Source: CAKRJP01 sp963634745 (GTDB taxonomy: Bacteria; Bacillota; Clostridia; Lachnospirales; Lachnospiraceae). From it: a DNA stretch of 64,000 nt. How positions within the stretch are numbered: position 1 is the stretch's first letter; the number at the start of each line of letters is the position of its first letter. Below are positions 34,313-43,646 of the stretch, piece by piece. The stretch lies in NCBI GenBank assembly GCA_963634745.1, contig CAVHCX010000012.1, positions 16,608 through 80,607 of the forward strand, written 5' to 3'. The position numbers and the translations under genes are program-made. The notes below the pieces were generated by a model. It saw only the letters and a list, made by a program, of their open reading frames with translations. It did no database searches and was not told where the DNA came from.

Positions 34313-35758
34313 TTAGCTTTCTGCCGGAGCCGGCTTCTTGGTAGCTCGAATAAAGAGTCCGAGGAAGCAAGCTGCTAAGATGATTCCGATTGGATATGCA
34401 AGTGTGGTTGACAGGTGCAGACACTCATCAGCACTGAAGAAGTAGGTCATAGATACTGCACTCATAAAGGTTGCAGGTACGGCTGTGATCCAGTAATTCT
34501 TCTTGTTGCGGAACAGATACATACTAGCAGTCCAAAGAACGATCATTGCCAGAGTCTGGTTGGTCCAGCTGAAGTATCTCCATACGATCGTGTAATCTAA
34601 GTGACCAACAAATGCGCCTACAGCAAGAAGTGGAATACAGAGGAAAAGACGTTTCTTCATATCGTTCTGATCGATCTTAAACCAGTCTGCGATTACCAGT
34701 CTTGCGCTACGGAAGGCAGTATCACCGGATGTGATTGGACAAGCAACTACACCGATCATTGCAAGGGCAACACCGGCTGTTCCCATGGTCTTTACGCATA
34801 CATCGTAGATGGCAGCTGACTGACCATTTGCAAGAATTGCACTAAGTCCTGTATTTAATCCACCGGTAACTTCGTAAATAGAGCATCCTGCTGCAGCCCA
34901 GATCAAGGCGATAACACCTTCAGCTACCATAGCGCCGTAGAATACGAAATGTCCCTGCTTCTCTGATTTCATACAACGAGCCATCAAAGGAGACTGGGTG
35001 GAGTGGAATCCGGAAATCGCACCACAGGCAACTGTGATAAACATAAATGCCCAGATCGGTTTTCCGTCCGGATGCATATTACCAAAGTGTGACCAAATCT
35101 CTGGAATTGTATAAGCGGAATTGGTAAAGATTCCAAAGATTACACCGATAGCCATGATGATCAGACAAATACCGAAGATTGGATAAATACGTCCGATAAT
35201 GGCATCGATGGAAAGGAAGGTAGCGATAAAGTAGTAAGCCAAAATGATCCAAAGCCAAAGCTCTGTATTTGTGATGGCTCCTGTCATACCGCTGTTGGTT
35301 AATAAGGTTACGATCAGACCCGCAGGTCCTACAGCAAATACAGTACCTACCATAACCAAGAGAACTACACTGAAGACACGCATTACGTTTTTCATTGCAT
35401 TTCCAAGATAAATTCCGCATACCTCGGAGATCGATGCGCCATCGTTTCGGATGGAAAGCATACCTGAGAAATAATCATGTACGCCACCGGCAAAGATGGT
35501 ACCGAAGGTAATCCAAAGGAAAACAACAGGTCCCCACAAAGCACCCTGCATGGCACCAAAGATTGGGCCAAGACCTGCAATGTTAAGAAGCTGTACTAAG
35601 AACAGTTTCCACTGGGGCATAACTACGTAATCCACACCGTCATTGATACGGACAGCGGGAGTCTCCCGGTCATCCGGTGCAAAGGTATTTTCCACTAATT
35701 TTCCATAGGTAAAATACCCACCAATAAGTAGCACTAAACATATTAAAAAGCTAATCAT
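34313..35758 (-). CDS. cstA: CstA-family carbon starvation permease
   Basis: Carbon starvation protein A family membrane transporter, 481 residues and about 12 or more hydrophobic helices. Conserved segments include NIAGLGPIFGAMQGALWGP near residues 59-77, GGVHDYFSGMLSIRNDG near 91-107 and GFHSTQSPL near 246. Relatives take up peptides or pyruvate; the shorter form is typical of anaerobic Firmicutes. An AGGAGG site 8 bases upstream fixes the start, and a promoter lies 50 bases before it. Confidence 0.92.
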   Translation of the reverse strand: MISFLICLVLLIGGYFTYGKLVENTFAPDDRETPAVRINDGVDYVVMPQWKLFLVQLLNIAGLGPIFGAMQGALWGPVVFLWITFGTIFAGGVHDYFSGMLSIRNDGASISEVCGIYLGNAMKNVMRVFSVVLLVMVGTVFAVGPAGLIVTLLTNSGMTGAITNTELWLWIILAYYFIATFLSIDAIIGRIYPIFGICLIIMAIGVIFGIFTNSAYTIPEIWSHFGNMHPDGKPIWAFMFITVACGAISGFHSTQSPLMARCMKSEKQGHFVFYGAMVAEGVIALIWAAAGCSIYEVTGGLNTGLSAILANGQSAAIYDVCVKTMGTAGVALAMIGVVACPITSGDTAFRSARLVIADWFKIDQNDMKKRLFLCIPLLAVGAFVGHLDYTIVWRYFSWTNQTLAMIVLWTASMYLFRNKKNYWITAVPATFMSAVSMTYFFSADECLHLSTTLAYPIGIILAACFLGLFIRATKKPAPAES

Positions 35759-35805
35759 ACTAACACCTCCTAAGCTTTTGTTTAGCTTTTGTTCTACATG
35801 GACTA

Positions 35806-35834
35806 ATTATAGAATTGTATACATGAAAAAACAA
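35806..35834 (-). promoter_or_regulatory. cstA promoter
   Basis: On the minus strand TTGTTT and a perfect TATAAT are separated by 17 bases. The start would be about 40 bases before the ribosome-binding site. Confidence 0.65.
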
Positions 35835-35880
35835 TTAGATGCAACAAAACTTAACATTTCCTTAACAAAAAATTAGAAAT

Positions 35881-35929
35881 TTAAAAAGTAAGAGGAGCCA
35901 CCAATAAAAACCGGGGGCTCCTCTTACTT
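35881..35929 (-). terminator. terminator of the bioY-DUF1284 operon
   Basis: AAGTAAGAGGAGCC at 35886-35899 pairs perfectly with 35916-35929. On the minus strand it is followed by TTTTTAAA. Confidence 0.88.
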
Positions 35930-35949
35930 TCTCATATGGAAGGATTTCT

Positions 35950-36339
35950 TTAGTTATGCATGCATTTATCGATACAGCAGGCATCCTTTTGGTACCAACT
36001 ACAGGTCCCGCAAATATCTTTTACGATTTCCGGGCTGGAGTTTTCTCTCATTTTTTTGATGAGTTTTTTATAGTCATATTCTTTCTCTTCAATATGAAAA
36101 TGGCGAATGACTTTCTTATCAAAGTTTAATACATGGTCGCCACTTGCACATTCACTTTTCCTTAGATTGGGGCATTGACTACACAGAATATCAGGCTGAA
36201 ATGTAATTTTAATTTTTGGGGACCGGGTATGCCTTAGTTCATAGGTGACCTTGTCCATATTTTTTACAAATTCAGGACTGTAACCCCTGCCTTCGTAGCT
36301 TTGGGTGCACATCAGATGATGAGGTCTTAGGACAATCAT
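35950..36339 (-). CDS. DUF1284 cysteine-rich protein
   Basis: DUF1284 family protein, 129 residues, soluble and rich in cysteine. The opening LRPHHLMC is the family signature; clusters follow as CSQCPNLRKSEC and, near the C-terminus, CGTCSWYQKDACCIDKC. The Cys spacing suggests a metal or Fe-S site (inference). Its ATG overlaps the bioY stop by 4 bases (ATGA), so the two are translationally coupled and share the BirA-type operator upstream of bioY. Function is unknown; context links it to biotin supply or use. Confidence 0.82.
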   Translation of the reverse strand: MIVLRPHHLMCTQSYEGRGYSPEFVKNMDKVTYELRHTRSPKIKITFQPDILCSQCPNLRKSECASGDHVLNFDKKVIRHFHIEEKEYDYKKLIKKMRENSSPEIVKDICGTCSWYQKDACCIDKCMHN

Positions 36340-36887
36340 GATGCAAAATTTAAGGATGCAGGAAGTCTGTCACGAATCTGTAATCCTAGAATTGCTGCCA
36401 GGACAGCCTTGATAATTGCTGTAGGAATAAATGGAAGTACACATGCGGTAATTCCTGTTACTACAGAAGCTTTCATAATGAGGCAGAACATAATCACACC
36501 GATGACGTAGTTAATAACAGTTCCTAAAATTAAGAAGAGAGCAAACATTCCTTTTTGCTTACGTTTCTCTACACCGATTCCGATTAGCCAGGCCATGATT
36601 GGGAAAGAGATGATAAATCCGCCGGTTGCTCCGATGATGTTCTGGAAGCCGCCGCTAAATCCGGCAAATACAGGAAGTCCGATGGCTCCTAATAATACGT
36701 ATACTAAAATGGAAAGGCCACCGCGCTTGGAACCTAATACTACAGCTGCCAAAGTAACGGCAAAGGTTTGCATAGTCATAGGGACACCCAAAGGCATGGG
36801 AATAGAAATCTGGGCCAAAATACAGGTGACTGCAGCAAATAAGGCGATGCTGCAAATGTCTTGGATAGAAATCTTAGAATTGCTCAT
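36336..36887 (-). CDS. bioY: biotin transporter BioY
   Basis: Substrate-binding S component for biotin, 183 residues, six hydrophobic helices. The segments IPMPLGVPMTMQTFAVTLA and VYVLLGAIGLPVFAGFSGG are hallmarks of BioY. No bioM/bioN or EcfA/T genes adjoin, so it uses a shared ECF module or works alone. No biotin synthesis genes are present in the window. The promoter and a BirA-like operator 90-140 bases upstream imply repression when biotin is plentiful. An imperfect hairpin (36923-36934 with 36951-36962) lies in the leader. Confidence 0.93.
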   Translation of the reverse strand: MSNSKISIQDICSIALFAAVTCILAQISIPMPLGVPMTMQTFAVTLAAVVLGSKRGGLSILVYVLLGAIGLPVFAGFSGGFQNIIGATGGFIISFPIMAWLIGIGVEKRKQKGMFALFLILGTVINYVIGVIMFCLIMKASVVTGITACVLPFIPTAIIKAVLAAILGLQIRDRLPASLNFAS

Positions 36888-36974
36888 GAAATAAAATCCT
36901 CACTCTCATAAATTTGATATTCGTACAGCATTCAAATGGACTAGGTTTTATCAATGTTGTACAAGCTATGAGTC

Positions 36975-37028
36975 ATTATAAGGAATAAGTCTAAGAATGT
37001 CAACCTAAAATGACAAGTGGTTAACAAT
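36975..37028 (-). promoter_or_regulatory. bioY promoter with BirA-type operator
   Basis: On the minus strand a consensus promoter, TTGACA (36998-37003), 17 bases, TATAAT (36975-36980), is overlapped by a BirA-like palindrome. Its half-sites are ATTGTTAACC (37019-37028) and GGTTGACATT (36996-37005), separated by 13 bases. The -35 box lies inside the second half-site, so the biotin-bound repressor would block polymerase. No birA gene is in the window. Confidence 0.78.
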
Positions 37029-37144
37029 GATAAAAATTGTGCTGTTATAAGATGAATTTATAACTGGAGATATTTTTCCTGTATTAGACAGTAGGAGAAA
37101 TCTTCTGTACCATGATTGTGCTAACACATTTAGGAGGTTACACC

Positions 37145-38323
37145 ATGGCATATGATTTTGATAAAGTAATTGATCGAAGAGGAAGTAATTGTTTAAAATA
37201 CGATTTTGCTCTAGAGAGAGGAAAACACGAAGGAATGCTTTCTTTTTGGGTTGCAGATATGGATTTTCAAACGGCACCTGCCATTGTAAAGAGGCTTCAG
37301 GAAACAGTAGCAGGCGGCATCTATGGATATACGGATACCAAGGATGATTATTACCGGTCCCTTGCAGGCTGGTATGAAAAATATTTCGCTTGGAGACCCA
37401 AGAAAGAGTGGCTGATAAAAACGCCGGGAGTGGTATTTGCCTTGGCCGCGGCAGTTCGAGCCTACACAAAAGAGGGGGATAAGGTTTTAATCCAACAGCC
37501 GGTTTACTATCCTTTTAAGGAAGTCATCCAGGACAACGGAAGGGAAGTAGTAAGCGCTCCCCTGCAGCTTATACAGGGCCATTACGAAATAGATTTTGAA
37601 GAACTAGAGAAAAAACTTTCAGATGAAAAAGTAAAATTGTTTCTCTTATGCAGTCCCCATAATCCGGTGGGCCGCGTCTGGAAAGAGGAAGAGTTAAAAA
37701 AGATGGGGGATCTTTGCTTGAAATACCATGTGATTATCGTCAGCGATGAGATCCATGGAGATTTCACCTATCCGGGACATAGACACCTTGTCTTTGCTTC
37801 CCTGGGAAAGGAGTATGAGCAAAATTCTATTATTTGCACTGCTCCCAGCAAGACCTTTAATATCGCAGGCCTCCAGGTCTCTAATATCTTTATCCCCAAC
37901 GACAGCCTCCGCAGAAGATTTCAAGTGGCAGTAAATCAGGCGGGATATAGTCAGCTGAATATGTTGGGCCTTGCGGCTTGTCAGGCTGCCTATGAGGAAG
38001 GAAGACCCTGGCTGGAGGAATTAAAAATCTATCTAAAGAATAACTTGAATTTCTTGCGCCAGTATTTACAGGAAAATATCCCGGAGGTTCATCTCATTGA
38101 GCCGGAAGGAACCTATCTGGTTTGGTTAGACTTTAGAGAGCTTGGACTTTCGGAAGAAGACCTTGAGGACCTGATCGTAAATAAGGCAAATCTGTGGCTG
38201 GATTCAGGTGCCATATTTGGAAAAGTGGGAGAAGGATTTGAGCGAATCAATATTGCCTGCCCAAGGAGTCTTCTTAAAGAAGCCCTGGATCATTTGAAGG
38301 CAGCTATTAATGAAGAAAAATAA
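37145..38323 (+). CDS. patB: PatB/MalY-type C-S lyase (cystathionine beta-lyase)
   Basis: Fold-type I PLP enzyme of the MalY/PatB family, 392 residues. Signatures are SPHNPVGRVW near residue 167, SDEIHGDF near 200 and the cofactor lysine K236 in APSKTFNIAGLQ. Such enzymes split cystathionine or cysteine by beta-elimination to homocysteine or sulfide plus pyruvate. The ATG at 37145 follows AGGAGG at 37132-37137; an upstream in-frame ATG at 37112 has no site. It is paired with the next PLP gene, 25 bases downstream, presumably one transcript. Confidence 0.9.
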   Translation: MAYDFDKVIDRRGSNCLKYDFALERGKHEGMLSFWVADMDFQTAPAIVKRLQETVAGGIYGYTDTKDDYYRSLAGWYEKYFAWRPKKEWLIKTPGVVFALAAAVRAYTKEGDKVLIQQPVYYPFKEVIQDNGREVVSAPLQLIQGHYEIDFEELEKKLSDEKVKLFLLCSPHNPVGRVWKEEELKKMGDLCLKYHVIIVSDEIHGDFTYPGHRHLVFASLGKEYEQNSIICTAPSKTFNIAGLQVSNIFIPNDSLRRRFQVAVNQAGYSQLNMLGLAACQAAYEEGRPWLEELKIYLKNNLNFLRQYLQENIPEVHLIEPEGTYLVWLDFRELGLSEEDLEDLIVNKANLWLDSGAIFGKVGEGFERINIACPRSLLKEALDHLKAAINEEK

Positions 38324-38347
38324 TATCTCTATGGAGGAAGAATTTAT

Positions 38348-39499
38348 ATGGAGTATGAAATCGAGACTAGGTGTCAGCATCTGGAGAGTGAAGTAAGAAC
38401 AGAAAGAGCCTTTGGAGCCCTAAGTTATCCCATTTATTTAACATCAACCTTTGCACATAAGGGAGTGGGAAAATCCACAGGTTATGATTACAGTCGTTTG
38501 CAGAACCCAACCAGAGAACAGTTAGAGCATGTGGTAGCGTCCTTGGAAAAAGGAAAAAGAGCCTTGGCATTTTCCAGTGGTATGGCTGCCATTACTGCAG
38601 CTATGGAACTTTTCCATCCGGGAGACCATATTTTAATTGAGAAGGATCTTTACGGGGGAAGTGTCAGACTCTTTCAGCACATTAATCAGAAAAATGGTCT
38701 TGAGTTTACAGCAGTAGATTTTAGCCTGGAAGATCCCTTGCCCTATTTAAAAGAAAATACAAAGGCAGTTTTTGTAGAGACGCCATCCAATCCTATGATG
38801 CATGTAATCGATTTGGAGAAACTTGGTAAGTTTACCAAGGAACATGATCTTCTTCTGATCGTGGATAATACTTTTTTATCTCCTTATTTTATGAATCCCA
38901 TTGACTTTGGTGCGGATATTGTGGCCCACAGTGGTACAAAATACCTGGGAGGCCACCATGATCTCTTGGCAGGTTTTCTGGTTACAGCTAGGGAAGACCT
39001 GGCGGAGCGCTTAGAATTTATCTTAAAGACCACAGGAGGTAATCTTGATTCTTTCGACAGTTGGCTGGCTCTTCGCGGAATTAAGACCTTGGCAGTTCGC
39101 ATGAAACAAGCGGAAGAAAATACAAGAAAGATTGCAGAATTTTTGTTGGACCAGCCGGCGGTCACTAAGGTTTTATATCCTGGCCTCAAGGACCATCCGG
39201 GCCATGATGTGATAAAAAGACAGAGCAGGGGCTTTGGCGCTGTTCTGACCTTCGAGGTGGATAGCGTAGAACGGGCCCATTATATTTTGAATCATTTGCA
39301 AATTATACAGTTTGCAGAAAGTCTGGGAGGAACAGAATCTCTTATTACATATCCCAAAACCCAGACCCATGCAGATCTAAGTGAGGAAGAGCGCTTGAGT
39401 GTCGGAATTACAGACCGAATATTAAGACTTTCTGTCGGAATTGAAAATGTGGAGGACTTGATTAAGGATCTTGCGGATGTGTTAACTGCTGAAATATAG
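38348..39499 (+). CDS. trans-sulfuration PLP enzyme (cystathionine lyase type)
   Basis: Cys/Met metabolism PLP-dependent enzyme, 383 residues. Features are YDYSRLQNPTREQLE near residue 46, the FSSGMAAI cofactor loop, ETPSNPMMHVID near 143, and the cofactor Lys198 in HSGTKYLGGHHD. The family includes cystathionine gamma-lyase, beta-lyase and gamma-synthase, which are hard to separate by sequence alone; HHD where HSD is usual is a small departure. Together with the upstream lyase it could turn cysteine into homocysteine or the reverse. GGAGGA precedes the ATG. Confidence 0.88.
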   Translation: MEYEIETRCQHLESEVRTERAFGALSYPIYLTSTFAHKGVGKSTGYDYSRLQNPTREQLEHVVASLEKGKRALAFSSGMAAITAAMELFHPGDHILIEKDLYGGSVRLFQHINQKNGLEFTAVDFSLEDPLPYLKENTKAVFVETPSNPMMHVIDLEKLGKFTKEHDLLLIVDNTFLSPYFMNPIDFGADIVAHSGTKYLGGHHDLLAGFLVTAREDLAERLEFILKTTGGNLDSFDSWLALRGIKTLAVRMKQAEENTRKIAEFLLDQPAVTKVLYPGLKDHPGHDVIKRQSRGFGAVLTFEVDSVERAHYILNHLQIIQFAESLGGTESLITYPKTQTHADLSEEERLSVGITDRILRLSVGIENVEDLIKDLADVLTAEI

Positions 39500-39543
39500 G
39501 AAGTAATATAGAAAATAATGTAGGAAATAATATAGGAAATGAC
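39496..39543 (+). repeat. four tandem 12-base repeats with in-frame stops
   Basis: Four degenerate copies of ATAGGAAATAAT run from 39496 to 39543, starting in the last codon and stop of the trans-sulfuration gene. In the gene's frame each unit supplies a TAG, so four TAG stops occur 12 bases apart. Confidence 0.75.
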
Positions 39544-39548
39544 TTTTA

Positions 39549-39598
39549 GATAGCTTTGACAGAATGTGACTTTTTTGTCAAAGCTATCCTTCTTTTGT
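39549..39598 (+). terminator. terminator of the patB transcript
   Basis: GATAGCTTTGACA at 39549-39561 pairs perfectly with 39576-39588, followed by CTTCTTTTGTTA. Confidence 0.8.
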
Positions 39599-39730
39599 TA
39601 TTATAAAAATTATTTTTGGGAAGATAAAATTAAAAAAATTAACGCCCATTTTACAGGAAAATATGTTATAGTATCAAGGTGCAAAAAAAAGAATTTTTTA
39701 GATGAAACAGGCAAGAAGGGAGAACAAAAA

Positions 39731-41164
39731 ATGCGTAAGACGAAGATTATATGTACGATTGGGCCTGCAAGTGAAAGTGAAGAAATGTTAAAGAAGTTAA
39801 TGCTGGCTGGCATGAACACAGCGAGAATTAATTTTTCTCATGGTGGCTTTGCTGAACAGGAAGAAAAGATTAACCGAATCAAGAAGGTTCGTAAGGAACT
39901 GGGACTTCCTGTAGCATTATTATTAGATACTAAGGGACCGGAGATTCGAATCGGTAAGTTTAAAGAGGGTCAGATCTTCATTAATGAAGGAGATCAGATC
40001 ACTTTGACTACAGAGGATATTTTGGGAGATGAAAAAGAATTTTCCGTAACCTATCAGGAACTTCCGGAGGAAGTAGTGCCCGGAGATGTAATCCTCTTTG
40101 ATGATGGTTTGCTGGAAGTTAGAGTTGACCATGTTGAGGGTAGAAAAGTTGTTTGTAACGTGGTTTCCGGAGGTAAGCTTTCTAACCGCAAGGGTGTTAA
40201 CATCCCGGGCAAGAAGTTAAAACTTCCTACCATGACAGAGAAAGATAAAGAAGACATTGTAAATGGTGTAAAAGCCGGATTTGATTATATCGCAGCTTCC
40301 TTTATCCGCAGTGCTAAGGATGTAAATGAGATCCGTAACCTCTTAAAGGAGAATGGCGGAGAGAAGATCAAGATTATTTCTAAGATCGAGAACCAGGAAG
40401 GTGTAGACAACTTTGATGAGATTTTGGATGCATCTGACGGAATCATGGTTGCCCGCGGAGACCTTAGTGTAGAGATCCCGATGGCTAGAGTACCTGCCAT
40501 CCAGAAGGAATTTATCCGTAAGACTTATCTTCAGGGTAAGGTTGTTATCACAGCAACTCAGATGTTAGAGTCTATGATTAACAATCCAAGACCTACAAGA
40601 GCTGAGGTTAGTGATATTTCCAATGCGATCTTTGATGCAACCAGTGCGATTATGTTATCCGGTGAGAGCGCGACAGGTAAGTATCCGGTAGAATGTGTAG
40701 AGCTTATGTCTGATATTGCAAGAGAGACCGAGCAATCCATCAACTATTGGAAGAGATTCCAGGCAAGAGATTACGACTTGGCCAATAAGGAATATCGCAG
40801 CAATATCTATCATGGAATTGTTACCAGCGCAATGCATTTGAATGCAAAAGCAATTATTGCATATACAGGAACAGGAGATACAGCAGGAATCCTTTCTTCC
40901 TTCTGCCCGACTTGCCCGATTTATGCAGTGACAAGAGATTCTCAGTTGGTAAGACAGATGAACTTAGAGTTTAATGTTTATCCAAGACTCATTAAGGAAG
41001 ATATGAGTATTGATGACATGATCCAGTTTGAAGTTGAGAAGCTTAAAGAAGAGGGTCTTGTAGGAGAGGGAGATACCATCATTGTTGCAGGTGGTGCAGA
41101 GATCCTTCCGGACTTAAAGGGAGCAAAGACCAACCGTGTAATCGGTGGAATTATTCAATTATAA
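39731..41164 (+). CDS. pyk: pyruvate kinase
   Basis: Final enzyme of glycolysis, PEP plus ADP to pyruvate plus ATP, 477 residues. Motifs include KIICTIGPASES at the start, MNTARINFSHG near residue 31, the DTKGPEIRIGKF loop near 64, KIENQEGV, and MVARGDLSVEIP near 238. The length matches enzymes without the extra C-terminal PEP-utilizer domain found in Bacillus. The frame is open upstream to 39566, but the ATG at 39731 gives the correct N-terminus and is preceded by AAGGGAGAA. It is monocistronic with a terminator. Confidence 0.96.
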   Translation: MRKTKIICTIGPASESEEMLKKLMLAGMNTARINFSHGGFAEQEEKINRIKKVRKELGLPVALLLDTKGPEIRIGKFKEGQIFINEGDQITLTTEDILGDEKEFSVTYQELPEEVVPGDVILFDDGLLEVRVDHVEGRKVVCNVVSGGKLSNRKGVNIPGKKLKLPTMTEKDKEDIVNGVKAGFDYIAASFIRSAKDVNEIRNLLKENGGEKIKIISKIENQEGVDNFDEILDASDGIMVARGDLSVEIPMARVPAIQKEFIRKTYLQGKVVITATQMLESMINNPRPTRAEVSDISNAIFDATSAIMLSGESATGKYPVECVELMSDIARETEQSINYWKRFQARDYDLANKEYRSNIYHGIVTSAMHLNAKAIIAYTGTGDTAGILSSFCPTCPIYAVTRDSQLVRQMNLEFNVYPRLIKEDMSIDDMIQFEVEKLKEEGLVGEGDTIIVAGGAEILPDLKGAKTNRVIGGIIQL

Positions 41165-41173
41165 GAAGATATA

Positions 41174-41212
41174 AAAGAAGGTGTGAGTCTAAAAACCACA
41201 CCTTCTTTTTTA
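41174..41212 (+). terminator. terminator of pyk
   Basis: AAGAAGGTGTG pairs perfectly with CACACCTTCTT and is followed by T residues. It also faces the convergent symporter gene. Confidence 0.9.
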
Positions 41213-41251
41213 TGTCGATCATTTAATTGCTAATAACAACAGAAACAAAAT

Positions 41252-42748
41252 TTATTTATCAGCTTCTATATATTTCTTGTTAATGTCTTTCCACATCTCA
41301 ACATCTACACCCTTCCAAGAAAGCTTGTCCGGATTGTAGTAAGGATCCTTCTTAGCAGCCATCTGCTCTTCGTAATCCTTGTACATGGCAACTACCTTTG
41401 GAGAAAGCATAAGTACAATGACCATGTTGATCCAGGTACAGCTTCCGAGAGCTAAGTCTGATAAGTTCCATGCAACGCTGGATTCAATATTTCCCCAGAT
41501 AAATACCAAGATTGGCATTGCGATTCGCATGATCCAGGTAACAGTCTTACGAAGCTTTGCTTTTGAATCTCCTTGGAAGAGGTACATAGCAGCTGTCTCT
41601 GCTTCATAGTAGTAACTGATGAGGCAGGTGAAAGAGAAGAGGGCCAACATAATAGCGATAAATGTAGGTGCAATTGCTCCCATAACGGTTCTGCATGCCA
41701 ACTGTACAAAGATAACTCCGTTGGTACCGGCAGCGGCTAAATCAGCAAGCTCAGGTGCTCCGGAACCTACATAACCGGATGCTGTATGGAAACAGTCTGT
41801 AAGTAAGATCATAAGACCGGAAGCAGTACAAATGATAACAGTATCAAGCCAAACACCTGCGGCATTTGCCATACCCTGTTTTACCGGGTGGCTGGTCTCA
41901 GCAGCAGCTGCGGTAGGAGAAGCTTCGCCCATACCGGAAGCACTGGAGAAGGTTCCGCGCTTAACACCCTGCTGGATGACAACACCAAGACCTGCACCGA
42001 ATACAGAGTTTCTATTAAATGCAGAAGAAACCACGGTCACTACAAGGTCAGGGATCTTTGTGATATTTACAACAATAATAATAACAGCAGCGATCAAATA
42101 AACAGCTACCATAAATGGTACAATAAGCTCGGCAATTTTACTGATTCGTTTTACACCACCGATAACTACAATACCAAGGATAATAGCGATTACCAAAGCA
42201 CTTACCCAAAGTGGAATGTTTAATGCATTCTGGAAACCATCACAGATTGTAAATGTGGCAGCTGCCGGCATAAATACGGATGTACCGATCATAAGCACAC
42301 CTGCCATGAAGGCACCATATTTCTTCCAGCCAAGTCCTCGCTCTGCACAGTAAGCACCGCCGCCTCGGTATTCTCCGTCAATACGTGTCTTGTAGAGTAC
42401 TGCAAGGGTACATTCTGCAAAACATACGGCAGAGTTGGTCATACCTGCAACGATCATCCAAAAGAGTGCTCCGGGACCTCCGTTAAAGATAGCTACGGCA
42501 ACACCGGCAACATTACCGGTACCTACACGCATGGCCATGGTCGTACAGAATGAACCGAAGGCTGAAATTCCGGAATCGGAATCTTGCTTATCGATGATTC
42601 GACTCCACATGTCTTTGAAATGAACAAATTGGAATGCATGTAAGCGGACAGTTAAGTATACACCACTACCTACAATAAGAACCAGCATAGCTACGCTCCA
42701 AATGTAACCATTCAGAAAGTTAACAATGTTGTTGATTGCATCTAGCAT
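41252..42748 (-). CDS. alsT: alanine/glycine:cation symporter (AGCS)
   Basis: Sodium-coupled alanine or glycine transporter of the AGCS family, 498 residues and about eleven helices. Conserved segments are GTGNVAGVAVAIFNGGPGALFWM near residues 75-97 (longer motif given by position), the ALYKTR-like TLAVLYKTRIDGEYRGG, and QQGVKRGTFSSASGMGEASP near 257-276. The ATG at 42748 follows GGAGGG by 7 bases; an ATG at 42763 would precede that site. A perfect 8-bp inverted repeat (42782-42789 with 42795-42802) lies in its leader. It is monocistronic. Confidence 0.93.
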   Translation of the reverse strand: MLDAINNIVNFLNGYIWSVAMLVLIVGSGVYLTVRLHAFQFVHFKDMWSRIIDKQDSDSGISAFGSFCTTMAMRVGTGNVAGVAVAIFNGGPGALFWMIVAGMTNSAVCFAECTLAVLYKTRIDGEYRGGGAYCAERGLGWKKYGAFMAGVLMIGTSVFMPAAATFTICDGFQNALNIPLWVSALVIAIILGIVVIGGVKRISKIAELIVPFMVAVYLIAAVIIIVVNITKIPDLVVTVVSSAFNRNSVFGAGLGVVIQQGVKRGTFSSASGMGEASPTAAAAETSHPVKQGMANAAGVWLDTVIICTASGLMILLTDCFHTASGYVGSGAPELADLAAAGTNGVIFVQLACRTVMGAIAPTFIAIMLALFSFTCLISYYYEAETAAMYLFQGDSKAKLRKTVTWIMRIAMPILVFIWGNIESSVAWNLSDLALGSCTWINMVIVLMLSPKVVAMYKDYEEQMAAKKDPYYNPDKLSWKGVDVEMWKDINKKYIEADK

Positions 42749-42934
42749 ATTTTTTCCCTCCATATCCTATATATAATCGACTTCTTAAGTTTACCTTAAG
42801 AATGATAAAAAATCAACAATATTTACAGAACTTGGTCTAAAAATTTGCAAAGAATATACATAGTGCCTATAGAGTAAAAAAATACACTTATTAATTTCTA
42901 TAAAAAATATAAACTTTCTTGAATGATCGATTTA

Positions 42935-43645
42935 TTAGCTGTCGGCTTCCAAAATTCGGTAGCCCACACCGACCTCGGTAAAGATAAATTGAGGTTTTCC
43001 TGGATTCTCTTCGATTTTTCTTCGAATATTTGCCATATTTACTCGAAGAATCCTATTATCACCGGTGACATTTGGCCCCCAGATTTCTTTCATCATAAAG
43101 TCATAGGTTAAAACCTTGCCGGAATAGCGGCCCAAAAGACTGACCAGGCGGAACTCATTTTGCGTCAGGTTAGCATCCTTGTCCTTAATAAATACCCGGT
43201 GCTTGTCATAATCGATTACAAGAGCCCCGGAAGCGAAGGACAGGGTCTGTTTTTCCGTGTGGTAGTTGCTGGTCCCCCGATAGTGGCGAACTGCAGTGCG
43301 GATCCTTGCAAGTAACTCAGAGGTGCCGAAGGGTTTGCTGACATAGTCGTCGGCGCCTGCATCCAAAGCCTCCACCTTGTCTTTTTCATGACTTCTGGCA
43401 GAGACTACGATCACAGGCATGGCAGACCAGGAACGAAGGTCTTTTAGAAGTTTCATGCCATCCATATCCGGAAGACCCAGATCTAAAAGTACAACGTCCG
43501 GGCAACGGGAACTTACCAGTCTGTAAGCGTCCTTGCCGGTGGAGGAAGTCATAACTTCATAATTATTGGCTTCCAAAATGGTTTCCATAAATTTGCTGAT
43601 ATTCTTATCATCTTCGACAATTAATACGCGGTCTTTAATTTCCAT
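42935..43645 (-). CDS. kdpE: KdpE-like response regulator
   Basis: OmpR/PhoB-type response regulator, 236 residues. The receiver domain has the acidic pair ED near residue 11, the phosphorylated Asp55 (VLLDLGLPDMDG) and Lys104 in SKPFG. The DNA-binding winged helix carries RILRVNMANIRRKIE, the KdpE-like recognition region. It starts one base after the stop of the upstream kinase gene, so the pair is translationally coupled. No kdpFABC genes are in the window; its targets are unknown. Next downstream is the AGCS symporter, whose control by this pair is only a guess. Confidence 0.87.
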   Translation of the reverse strand: MEIKDRVLIVEDDKNISKFMETILEANNYEVMTSSTGKDAYRLVSSRCPDVVLLDLGLPDMDGMKLLKDLRSWSAMPVIVVSARSHEKDKVEALDAGADDYVSKPFGTSELLARIRTAVRHYRGTSNYHTEKQTLSFASGALVIDYDKHRVFIKDKDANLTQNEFRLVSLLGRYSGKVLTYDFMMKEIWGPNVTGDNRILRVNMANIRRKIEENPGKPQFIFTEVGVGYRILEADS

Positions 43646-43646
43646 G

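Noticed and set aside
36923..36962. Inverted repeat in the bioY leader considered as the BirA operator
   Set aside because: Its arms (GTACAGCATTCA type) do not match the TTGTTAACC half-site; the better BirA-like site overlaps the -35 box at 36996-37028. The repeat is kept only as a possible leader hairpin.
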